Part shown: one piece after another, positions 54,547 through 64,000 of the stretch
How positions within the stretch are numbered: the first letter of the stretch is position 1
How the letters are laid out: every line of letters starts with the position of its first letter
NCBI GenBank assembly: GCA_031769625.1
Contig: JAUIMM010000017.1
Coordinates: 779,001-843,000 of the forward strand
Length of the DNA stretch: 64,000 bases
Direction: 5' to 3'
DNA from: Taudactylus pleione
Lineage: Eukaryota; Chordata; Amphibia; Anura; Myobatrachidae
Notes under the pieces: model-generated
Seen by the model: only the letters and a program-made list of their open reading frames with translations
The model's database searches: none
What the model was told of the DNA's origin: nothing
Translations under genes and position numbers: made by a program

Positions 54547-56276
54547 TTTTATTTGGGGTAGCTAGCGCTCACCTTAGGGAAAAATGCATATAATTGTAAA
54601 AAGAATTAACGGTAAGTGGACTCTTATCTATTACATTGAGAAGTTTTATTGTAATCATAAACCCATATTAGGACAAACAAATACACATATTACTCACAGG
54701 GAAAACATGAAGGGAAAGGAGGGGATGACAGTGAAGGGATTTCATAAAAAAAGGATTTATAAAAATCTATGCATAAAAAAACCTTTAAAAAGGTAAATGG
54801 ATTGAAGAATTCTGATAAATAAATGACATAAATTGTTAACTCAAAACTGGAATGGTTAGAATAAATTCGCTAATGTATAGTTTTAAATGCCAGAGAAAAA
54901 AATCTTTTGTAAATCCAAGTTAGATCGGTGAAAGAAGTTCAGATACTTTTGCAATAAATTCAACATTGATTATAGAGTAATATCATTGTTCCTGATAAAT
55001 GTTGTTAAAGTGTTTTATATTCGGGGGTCCCGAGTCCAGTGGCGGGTGTTTCCGACTGTCAGTACTGCAGTCACAATCAATCTCAACTTTAAAAAAGAAT
55101 TGACACTAAATAATCCATATCTAGATGTCATTTTTGTACTATTAAATGTGTATGTTGTTTTTTCCTTTTGTTTTCTTCACTGTCTCAATCACTATTTTTA
55201 GTCAAGCAAAACACTGTCATGCATTATGTTTCAAACCAGGGACACTTGTTCTTTGATTGACAAGAATGAACACCTATTACAGCCTCCAATCAATTAAATA
55301 CACGTACCGGGACATGCATGGCTATTTAAACCACAACATTAGGACCCACAGAGTTCTTTGAAGAAGGCCACCGTAGTTGGCTGAAACGCGTTGGACCCTC
55401 ACCTAAACGGACATCTCACCCGCCAACACATAACAGAGTCACCAGGTCGCTTGGAGGGACGGAGCAGCGGCAAATACCTGGTATGGACGGAGCCGCGAGT
55501 GAAGGTAAGAGCTGTTCAGGCTAAAGGGGAAAGCTGTGTTAGCTGGGGACCCCAGGAGTACGGCGCCCACTGGCGGATCACCCGCTGCGCGTGTTGTCCC
55601 CCTAAGTGACCCCCACATTACCAGTGAATCCACCTCTGTACCACTAAGGTTGATGCTACATGAGTACTGCCATGTAGCAGTGCAGGTGAGCGCCATCCAA
55701 ACGTACTTACCTCTCCATCCCTTCACTGCTGGGCGATACTATCAGTGACTGCAGTACTGACAGTCGGAAACACCCGCCACTGGACTCGGGACCCCCGAAT
55801 ATAAAACACTTTAACAACATTTATCAGGAACAATGATATTACTCTATAATCAATGATGAATTTATTGCAAAAGTATCTGAACTTCTTTCACCGATCTAAC
55901 TTGGATGTACAAAAGATTTTTTTCTCTGGCATTTAAAACTATACATTAGCGAATGTATTCTAACCATTGCAGTTTTGAGTTAACAATTTATGGAATTTAT
56001 TTATCAGAATTCTTCAATCCATTTTTTTACCTTTTTAAAAAGGTTTTTTATGCATAGATTTTTATAAATCCTTTTTTATGCAATCCCTTCACTGTCATCC
56101 CCTCCTTTCCCTTCATGTTTTCCCTGTGAGTAATATGTGTATTTGTTTGTCCTAATATGGGTTTATGATTACAATAAAAACTACTCAATGTAATAGATAA
56201 GAGCCCCTTACAGTTAAGTATTTTTAAAATTATATGCATTTTTCTCTAAGGTGAGCGCTAGCTACCCCAAATAAAA
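54547..56276. repeat. Giant inverted repeat around a Penelope-like core
   Basis: Arms about 54547-55074 and 55744-56276 (roughly 530 bp each) are reverse complements over their full length, with scattered differences and small indels. They run from TTTTATTTGGGGTAGCTAGC at the outer end to GACTGTCAGTACTGCAGTCA at the inner end. The 670-base middle carries GAAGAAGGCCACCGTAGTTG and GCTGAAACGCGTTGG, a phrase typical of Penelope-like terminal regions. No RT is kept. The structure could form a long hairpin with a large loop. Confidence 0.88.
55356..55388 (+). ncRNA. Hammerhead-like motif in Penelope core
   Basis: CTTTGAAGAA, stem GGCCA..TTGGCT, then GAAACG. Same architecture as 47106-47136 and 47463-47494. 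It lies at the centre of the giant inverted repeat. Confidence 0.35.
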
Positions 56277-56279
56277 CCA

Positions 56280-56996
56280 AATGAACCTACCTTTTTCTTA
56301 TAACTGACTTACAACTGCATTTTTTTTGCCCCAATCTACATTTCATTTTTATGGTGTGCAAGTGGTTTATTAGTAGTTTTTACACTTTGTTTTCTGTATT
56401 TCTCTGTATACTATCCCACCTATTTTTCATTTTAGATGCATCAATTTTAGTATGGTTACTTTAATACTGCATAGTGGTTCCATCTCCGTTATTTACATAT
56501 ACGTTTAGATTAGACTTTGCAGGTCTGTGTAAGTAGTCGTAAGAGCGTTGAGTAATAGCTTTTTTTAAATATCCCCTAAGAATGAAATTAGATTTTATTT
56601 AATAGAAAACACATATGACAATTCTATCTCTTGTCAACCCTCATGACAGTTCCCAGAGGAATAATGGCTGCTGACTCATTACAACTTGCTATCTCTTCAT
56701 TCCTCCCCATAGCAGCTGGTTAATACAAACATGATATGCATCCCAGTAAGAATCTATGAGTTGTTTCCAGATACAAGGAAGATTGTTGAACCATTGTGAT
56801 ACATTTTGAATCCACATGATAAGCATTCACTGTATTCATTAGTACTAAAGCCATGTTTGTGAAAAGGTTCTGTATTTATTTCCTCTCTCACAGTACTGAA
56901 TACTGTTTGATTACACTCAGGGAACGTATTTCCCACTTGTCTTGGAAAAAAAAAAATCTTATTCAGTACTGAACAGTTGCAGCCTAGTCATTGTGT
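56280..56996. other. No recognisable feature
   Basis: AT-rich, no motif or boundary identified. Confidence 0.4.
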
Positions 56997-57110
56997 GGGT
57001 GTGGTATGATATGTCGACTGTCATAATGTCAGCGGTCATGTCAATGTGGAACATGTCGATTTTCATTGTGAATGTCGACATTGTCATTACCGACCTTTTG
57101 ACTACATCCC
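56997..57110. repeat. Short TIR repeat with ACTACATCCC end
   Basis: Begins GGGTGTGGTATGATATGTCG and ends CCTTTTGACTACATCCC, the same ends as the CCTAACCC-rich family, but with a short core of repeated ATGTCGA.TGTCA phrases and no CCTAACCC. Confidence 0.55.
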
Positions 57111-58400
57111 CACTGTCTTAGGGAATGCATTAGCACTCATATTGCTTTTTGCACCTTTCATCTTTCTAGTGACACTCGTTAATAAATGTAAATATAATTT
57201 AAGGGCATAGAATAAAAAAAAAATTGCAATGACATTGCATTGACCTGTACTAACCTTTTTCTACCACAGGGTGGCACAACAGCTCCTATAGTGCTGGTTA
57301 AAAGTAGGGCAGAGCGAAAAACCTACATCTTACCAACTCAGACTTTCAAAATGAAAGAACATAAGGCATAGCTGCCTACTTTTGAAAAAGCATTAAAGGG
57401 AGAGTGTGAAAGCAACACCTATGAGCGCAGCGGTAAAGTGGGCCTGAGAGGTGTGTCATAACATTGATTTACATCCAAATGTAAATGAGCCCCAAAGCAG
57501 TTAGTAAGATCTATTTGTTGATGAAAACACCCTGATAATTTTCAGAAACTGCATGTAGCCATAGGGATCATTGTGCCTTATAAACAATGCAGGGAAATGA
57601 CACTAATGACCCCATTTGTATGTATATTTCTTTTTTTTGTATATAAAAGCTACATAATGGGGGTAATGTACAATCAGAGAGATTACTAGCCTCTCCAGGG
57701 AGACAGGGAGATTGCTACTATTTCAGGGATTCTCCCCGACAATCAGGGAGAGTTGGCAAGTATGAGATAAGGTTAGTGCAACCCATGCATGAAAATTCCT
57801 GTAAAAGCTCTGCATATAATATATGCCTTACATGCAGTTTTACTATAAGAATTTGCATGTATTTGCGAATTTTCCAGATGCAAGACCTCTCCAAGCACCA
57901 CACAAGCTTGAAAAACATCCCAATGGGGTATTAACCATGCCCTCCCTTTAGCTTTACAGCCTGGGCAACAGCACAGTTGCACAACCCTTGTTAAAGTCCT
58001 GTTAGTGAACAGTGTGGAGAATGGTGCAGAGTTGATCCCTTGGTAGAGCCAGGCCATTATCTGCAGCTTTGGGCTTTTCAAGCTAGTCCCTGATCAGAGA
58101 GGGAGCCTCTAGTTCTGAGTAAGTACCAGGGAGGATTCTTCTAGCAAGAAAGGGGTGACTAACAGTTACATACAACAGTCTTTTCATTCAGTACAGATAA
58201 GTGACGCACCCATAGTGATACAGTATATATTTCTGCAGTAATCTACCAGATGAGAATTGTGGGTTGTGTTAGAGAGTAGTTATTGCTATTTAAATACCGC
58301 TCTACAGACATCGATATTCATTATTCCAGTATATATAGGAGATATAAATTGTTTTGCTTAGCTTCAATATAGTTTATTGTAGTGGCCAATAGCTTTTAGA
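57111..58400. other. No recognisable gene; small hairpin repeat near 57671-57765
   Basis: 57671-57765 (GAGATTACTAGCCTCTCCAG to GGGAGAGTTGGCAAGTATG) is a relative of the hairpin repeat at 37527-37601. The rest shows no structure. Overlapping frames on the minus strand at 57718-58081 have no known motif. Confidence 0.4.
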
Positions 58401-58409
58401 GACATTTGA

Positions 58410-58436
58410 TGAGAGAGAGAGAGAGAGAAAGAGAGA
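58410..58436. repeat. GA microsatellite
   Basis: About thirteen GA units with one interruption. Confidence 0.9.
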
Positions 58437-58539
58437 CTGCACCTGTAACAATTAATTTATGCGTGTCAATGTTCATGGTACCCACTGACAGAACACCTCC
58501 AGAGTCGAGCAGGTGGTTTCTGTCCTTTGCAGTTGCACT

Positions 58540-58625
58540 CCTCAAGCCAGCCCTGAGGCCAACAGCCCTTCTGGCACTTGCCAGAAGGGCCAGATGGCCA
58601 GTCCGGCCTGATGTGAGGTGTTGGG
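58540..58625 (-). repeat. Probable hAT end fragment with hairpin
   Basis: On the minus strand it reads GGCCGGACTGGCCATCTGGC, a start known from vertebrate hAT-type repeats. CCCTTCTGGCACTTGCCAGAAGGG forms a hairpin at about 58565-58590. No boundaries fixed. Confidence 0.4.
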
Positions 58626-58802
58626 GCAGAGGTTTCCTGAATCCATCTCTGGTGGACAGAATACCCATTTCCCTCCCCCATGGTGTATCCAGATGCAGGT
58701 GGAGGTACTGCTAGAAGTCAAGAGAAAGAAAGGTGAGAGTATTGGTTACATTAACACCACTCCTGCACGACAATAAAGCCTAGATGTATATGATAGGGGT
58801 GT

Positions 58803-60078
58803 TACATATGGTTAGTGGCTGGGATAGTGCAGCATGCATGTTGTTTGGTTAGTGACTGGGATAGTGCAGCATGCATGTTGTATGGATTGTGACTAGGATA
58901 GGGCAGTGTGCCTGTTGTACTGTTAGTGACTGGGATAGTGCAGTGTGCCTGTTCTACTGTTTGTGACTGACTGAGATATTGCAGCATGAGTGTTGTACTG
59001 TTAGTGACTGGGATAGTGCAGCATGAGTGTTGTACTGTTAGTGACTGGGTTAGTGCAGCATGAGTGTTGTACTGTTAGTGACTGGCATAGTGCAGCATGA
59101 GTGTTGTACTGTTAGTGACTGGGATATTGCAGCATGAGTGTTGTACTGTTAGTGACTGGGATAGTGCAGCATGAGTGTTGTACTGTTAGTGACTGGGATA
59201 GTGCAGCATGAGTGTTGTACTGTTAGTGACTGGCATAGTGCAGCATGAGTGTTGTACTGTTAGTGACTGGGATAGTGCAGCATGAGTGTTGTACTGTTAG
59301 TGACTGGGATAGTGCAGCATGAGTGTTGTACTGTTAGTGACTGGCATAGTGCAGCATGAGTGTTGTACTTTTAGTGACTTGGATAGTGCAGCATGCATGT
59401 TGTACTGTTAGTGACTGGGATAGTGCAGCATGCATGTTGTACTGTTAGTGACTGGGATAGTGCATCATGCATGTTGTACTGTTAGAGACTTGGATAGTGC
59501 AGCATGCATGTTGTACTGTTAGTGACTGGGATAGTGCATCATGCATGTTGTACTGTTAGTGACTTGGCTAGTGCAGCATGCATGTTGTACTGTTAGTGAC
59601 TGGGATAGTGCAGCATGCATGTTGTACTGTTAGTGCCTGGGATAGTGCTGCATCCATGTTGTACTGTTAGCGACTGGGCTGGTAAGCACCCTAACCCTCC
59701 CCTCTCCCTACCCTAACCTCCTCACATTGGTGCCAAACTCTAACAACCCCTTCCTGCACCTTAAACCTAACCTCTCCCTAGTAGTCCCTAACCCCCCCTT
59801 TCCCTAGCCTGACCCTAACCCTCTTGGGGGGATGCCTAACTTTCCTCCCCACGGTTACAACCTAAGACTCCCGGCTTACCTTCGTTTGGTATGCCGGGCG
59901 CAGGGATTTCGTCGTGGGGCTAATGATAGGGATTTAAATGCCTATCTTTAGTCCCATGTCGGGCTTTCAGTGTCGGGGTTCCGGCGTCCGGGAACCTGAC
60001 TGCATCCTGCATGTTGTACTGTTAGTGACTGGGATAGTGCAGCATGCATGTTGTATTGTTAGTGACTGGGATAGTGCA
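58803..60078. repeat. 37-bp minisatellite, about 25 copies
   Basis: Unit GTGACTGGGATAGTGCAGCA then TGAGTGTTGTACTGTTA. Roughly 23 tandem copies run from 58803 to 59673, then one and a half after an insertion. Two variant zones are visible: TGAGTGTTG units in the middle (about 58985-59365) and TGCATGTTG units on both sides. A CTGGCATAG variant recurs every three or four units (59081, 59230, 59341). Confidence 0.95.
59674..60003. repeat. CCTAACCC-rich TIR repeat, copy D (inside minisatellite)
   Basis: Interrupts the 37-bp array with CACCCTAACCCTCCCC, CCTGACCCTAACCC and the GGCTTACCTTCGTTTGGTA and GATTTC.TCG phrases shared with copy B. The end CCTGACTGCATCCTG matches the family right terminus; the left terminus is missing. 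Confidence 0.8.
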
Positions 60079-60132
60079 GCTTGCAATTTAGTTATATAAT
60101 GAATAACATGCACGATGCACTATCCCAGTCAC
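60062..60132. repeat. Inverted unit at the minisatellite edge
   Basis: GTGACTGGGATAGTGCA (60062-60078) is followed 37 bases later by its exact complement TGCACTATCCCAGTCAC (60116-60132), so the array ends in a 17-bp hairpin formed by a flipped unit. Confidence 0.85.
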
Positions 60133-61107
60133 ATGCATACTATTGTCCAGACCAATAGGCTATATTAATAAATCAGTATCTTGCGATTACACTCTCTGCC
60201 TCATAGTCTTGATCTGAACATTTCTGTGACTTAGGGGAATATATATTAAGCAGTGATAACCTTTAAGGTATTTTTGCAGGAAAAAATTATAATAAAAGAA
60301 TATCACTGTTTCTTCCTATTTAACGAGAGGGAAACCACAGAATTAGCCCTGATTTATTTTGCTATATCCCTCCATTATCATATTGTACCGCAGTCCCTAT
60401 AGCCTGCTTGGGGATTGTGAAGCATGTTCAATTTAACAAACTGAGAAAAGCTAACCTTTGGTACTTTTAGCTAAATCCATAATGCCATTTTAGGATTGTG
60501 TTATGGGCACTTACCCAGTTAGTGTCTGCAATCTTCAAGAATACAGTATGTACATAACCAGCTCCTCACACATATGCACAGTACTGATACCAGGTCTCAG
60601 ATTGTGGGACTACGTTGATAAATTGCGGCAGTACAACATTCTGTATGGCTGAAACAAGCAGCAATAGAGAATGTTAAGTTCTACAGCAAAATAGCAGTCT
60701 ATGATATATAGACCCCTTCATTGTATTTCACTTATTGTAACCCCAGCAGTGTTAGTATTGCACAGCTAACCTGTACCCAGTTTCCAGGTTCTGCTTAGTC
60801 ATCTGAACCAAAGTAAGTTTCATTTGCTTTTACAAGGTTATTAAAAATAAATAAATACATTACATTTCCATCCAAATAGGTCTATATCAAACTGTAATGA
60901 TACTGAAAAAAAGTAATCTCTATCAGTACAGGAAATCTATGCGTGGTTCATTACTATGGGGAGTATAATTAATATGAATATTCAATTCTCATTATAGATG
61001 ATGTGAGAATATTGACTGTTCATTTCTCCTTGAAGGTTTAGTGTGACTGCAGAAGCTTCACTGCTAATTATTTAACTACCTCAGCCCTAGACAAGCAGAG
61101 GGCATTC
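60133..61107. other. No recognisable feature
   Basis: AT-rich sequence with no visible coding or repeat structure. Confidence 0.4.
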
Positions 61108-61110
61108 ATT

Positions 61111-61446
61111 GGGCACGATTATATTCAACGTAAAGTGAATAACGCCGGGAATCAGCTTCCGGAACTATTCAATTCATCATGCTGCTAAGCCCTACTAAAG
61201 ATTTCTTCTCGCATCCCTCCTGGGAAATCCGACAAAAGTCCAGGCGCGATGCTGTTTTCTGCCCTTAGCGCCAGGAAAACAGTATTGCGCCAGGAAGTTT
61301 AGTCGGAGAATGCCCGTTCTTGCACCTAAACACCCTGTTTAAGGCTCTAGAACGAGCCTTCACCGACCTAACTTCGTGCAGAATTGAAATAGCTCTGGGA
61401 GCTCATTCCCGGGGCTATTCACTTTGCGTTTAATTGAATCGTGCCC
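61111..61446. mobile_element. TIR element with ATT target duplication, 336 bp
   Basis: ATT at 61108-61110 and 61447-61449. Ends GGGCACGATTATATTCAACG and AATTGAATCGTGCCC, with AAAGTGAATA just inside paired to TATTCACTTT. A diverged member of the GGGC...GATT..A group. Confidence 0.88.
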
Positions 61447-61449
61447 ATT

Positions 61450-61620
61450 GTGGTATTCCCTTGCTACAGTGGAACCCAGCACAGGGCAGACAAGCTTCAT
61501 AACATCATATTAAGCATTTATATCAATGCCATGTCTATAATTCACCCTAAGTTTAGTTCAAACTCAGTGTAAATTCTCTCCTGTGATGTAATACATCTAC
61601 ATTTACATAAATTCACCCAA
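61450..61620. other. No recognisable feature
   Basis: Short anonymous stretch. Confidence 0.35.
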
Positions 61621-61992
61621 TTTCACAGGGGAAAAAAGGCAAGGTATTTGCTGCAATACCATGCAGCAAATATTCAAATACTGCAGAAGGAATCTATAGG
61701 AAGCAGGCGCTTCCTGACAGCAATAGTGATCCGAGTGCAGCATATCTGAGTAAGCTGAAGCTTACCCAGGCTGGCAGCCTGCGAGGCCAGGAAATTGGCA
61801 TCCACAGACCCTGGCCTCCGCACTCCCGGACATGCTGCGTGCCTACTCCCCGCTCCGCCTCCCAAACGCTGCAGCATGATTGACATGGGAGGATCTGTGT
61901 GCTAGATCACAGGATCCATTCTGAACATGCACAGAACGTGTTCTGCGCATGCGCAATTTTCCGACAACAGCGTCCAGAACTGAATCGGGCCC
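61621..61992. mobile_element. Hairpin-rich TIR element, left end unclear
   Basis: The right end CAGAACTGAATCGGGCCC matches the GGGCCTGATTCAG group. The interior has successive hairpins: TATTTGCTGCA/TGCAGCAAATA, GTAAGCTGAAGCTTAC, CCTGGCCT and GCGCATGCGC. I could not find the left terminus. Confidence 0.5.
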
Positions 61993-63906
61993 CAAGATGG
62001 AAGTCTCATTGGCACATGTTGAACTGAGAAGAGCTGAAAATATAGTGTACACTGTACATAGTGATATAAATATTCAGACTGAACATTTCATGGTGAGATG
62101 AGATTTATGGGATATTGGATAAAACAATTTTTTGTAACTGCAGTCATTGATTTGAAGAGAAAATTAGCTGATGCTACAGTAACCCCAGCAGTGCAAAATC
62201 ATCTATCTGGTGTAAATAAATGTGCGTTCTATAGTTTGCTTGACATGCATTTAATGGGTGTAACTGCCCCATCATCACTTTGGCAGTGTGTCCAAAAAAA
62301 TCAGTTGGCAGAAATGTATCTTCTGAAGGGCAACTGGAACCCCCTTTTCTCATTTCAATTGGCTTTAAACCGTCAGGAGCGACACATCTGAAAGTGCAAT
62401 GGTTCTGATCTTGGCCAGTCTCTTATAGGTTCCACTCTCCAGTGAAAGGAGTAGGGCAGATCATGGTCGCTCCATCCAGCATACAGATCAGGAACACTAA
62501 AGAAAAAAATCTATTTTATGGGTTGAGAGTATTTAAATAAGATAAAGAGTTGGAGAGGGTGGAATTAGTGAGAGATTGGTGCTTTGCGGGAAGCAACACA
62601 ATGGTTTTCTCCCTGTAGAAGGACATGATGTCTCCATCATTTTCAGTGGCACTGTAGCTTCTATAGAGGGGTCTGGTATTCATAATTCTTCCTGGCTATT
62701 ATCCCCACAAGTATTAGCCCAAAATTTCATGGTGGCCACAGGGGACACGTCCTATACATTTAATGATCAACAGCAGCATATATGTACCCCAGTGTCCTTA
62801 CTACATTATTAATAGACATAATAAAATCAATAAAACACATGTTTTGTTTTTCATTACTATACTCTTTGCATTTTGTACTTTACAGTTGCACATTCACAGA
62901 AGCACATTTCTAGGTTCAATTTGAACAATGTAATGAAAACATTTAAATATCACCTTTGATTTTAGCAGTGAAAATGCCTTGACTTAGGGGTCGGTCAGAT
63001 ACCGTAAAATGAGTTTGGCAAACTGTGGATTAAAGGTCTAATACAGAGTTTGGTGCAATGCAAAAAAGAAAAGAAAGGGACAAAAATTGCACCTGGACAA
63101 TGCAATGTATACAAATACATTTCTTTGTATGCAGGATAAATACAAATGTCCACCATAGACTTGGGTCAGTCAGTCTTTCTCTTTCAGAAATACTGAGCTC
63201 TCCATTTTACAGAGATTAGCACACAAAACAAAAACATCCAGTGAGCGGCAGTTCGGTGGTGAGAAACGCCTTGTTCACCACTTAACTGATGATTTTTTTC
63301 CCACAAAAAACTGTTTCGAATTTTTTTTTATTATTCAGTAAAGTTTAAGAAGTATTTTTTATATAATAATTTTATGAAATATTTAAATATATCTAGGTTG
63401 TGTTTTGCACCCCCCATGTCCATAGGCCCCATTATAAATTAACTTCCCACTCCCCATTGGCAATAGACCCCGCAGTGGTCATAAACCCTAATAATAATAC
63501 CCCCCCCCCACCACACCACACCCTTAGTAGTAAAAAATATATATATATATAATCTCCGGTCCTGTAAAAAGCCTGTTTTTTTTGCACCCCCCCTCCACCT
63601 CCTTCTACCCTTTAAACAATGTAATTTTTTGTATTATTATTTTCCCACCTCCGCCACTGATACTAAATCCCCTCTGAATGCACAGCATTTAGTGGATGAG
63701 CTACAGCTGCAGATCACATAGGATTCCCCGACTGTCAACTAAGAAGATGAAATTGAAGCTACAAAGCCTCATTCTTTCCAAAACTGGACAGCTGAAAATT
63801 GCAAAAACAAATCACAAATATTAGATCCATGCTGGCTTGTATCACTTGTTCATGCTTGTGGTGGTTATTTAATGGTGTAGGAATGTTTTCTGTACACTCA
63901 TTAAAC
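61993..63906. other. No recognisable gene
   Basis: Short open frames at 62098-62391 and 62576-62812 lack known motifs and splice context. Low-complexity runs (C-rich near 63501, TATATATATA near 63538) occur towards the end. Confidence 0.4.
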
Positions 63907-64000
63907 CAGAGGTTCCCAAACTCTGCCACAGTCCAGGTTTTAAGGATATCCATGTTTGAGCACAGGTGACTGAATTAGTACCTCAATTTGATTTAACCAT
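63907..64000. mobile_element. hAT MITE cut by the window end
   Basis: CAGAGGTTCCCAAACTCTGC followed by CAGGTTTTAAGGATATCCATG and GAGCACAGGTGACTGAATTA. It matches the family of 10127-10311. The right end lies beyond the window. Confidence 0.85.

Noticed and set aside
62098..62812. 97- and 78-codon frames
   Set aside because: No similarity to a known family that I recognise and no splice signals in phase.

Overview
The window looks like intergenic or intronic chromatin of a vertebrate with a large, repeat-rich genome, most likely a frog or toad (Anura). This is inferred from the mix of elements: a tRNA-derived SINE with the amphibian-style 3' tail, Tc1-like transposons, many short TIR elements ending in GGGCCTGATTCAG/CTGAATCAGGCCC, Penelope-like retroelements, an L1/Tx1-type LINE, a chromodomain Ty3/gypsy element and PIF/Harbinger-like SANT genes. 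I could not run a database search. I see no convincing host gene, no rRNA or tRNA gene, and no CRISPR array or bacterial operon structure.

Layout. 0-19 kb: short non-autonomous DNA elements, many with readable target-site duplications (8 bp for hAT, 3 bp for the GGGCCTGATTCAG group), one SINE, a Tc1 remnant and a 498-bp foldback. 19.7-25.6 kb: two SANT/Myb-like genes pointing away from each other. The minus-strand one is a three-exon tail with intact splice sites and frame; the plus-strand one has four exons and is broken by two stops and a frameshift. Between them lie a possible Harbinger transposase C-terminus and a 156-bp satellite-like array. 25.9-35.0 kb: a minus-strand LINE split by a 5.8-kb chromodomain Ty3/gypsy element with 5-bp target duplication; removing it lets the LINE frame resume. 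35-44.5 kb: more TIR elements, including two copies of a remarkable element built from a chain of about a dozen consecutive hairpins. 45.2-49.2 kb: Penelope-like debris (RT and GIY-YIG pieces in opposite orientation, ribozyme-like terminal motifs) and a Tc1 transposase pseudogene. 50-52.2 kb: telomere-like CCTAACCC-rich TIR repeats. 54.5-56.3 kb: a giant inverted repeat around a Penelope-type core. 58.8-60.1 kb: a 37-bp minisatellite invaded by the telomere-like repeat. 60-64 kb: a few TIR elements, one cut by the window end.

How the parts relate: almost everything is selfish DNA layered by successive insertion. Clear nesting includes gypsy in LINE, hAT in a SANT-gene intron, hAT in a minisatellite, a CCTAACCC repeat inside a hAT, and a SINE inside a pyrimidine-rich tandem repeat. 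The most novel-looking items are the hairpin-chain elements, the intact-looking SANT gene, the foldback insert with a 14-bp target repeat inside the 156-bp array, and the recurring CTTGA..AA-stem-GAAAC motif in the Penelope-like parts.
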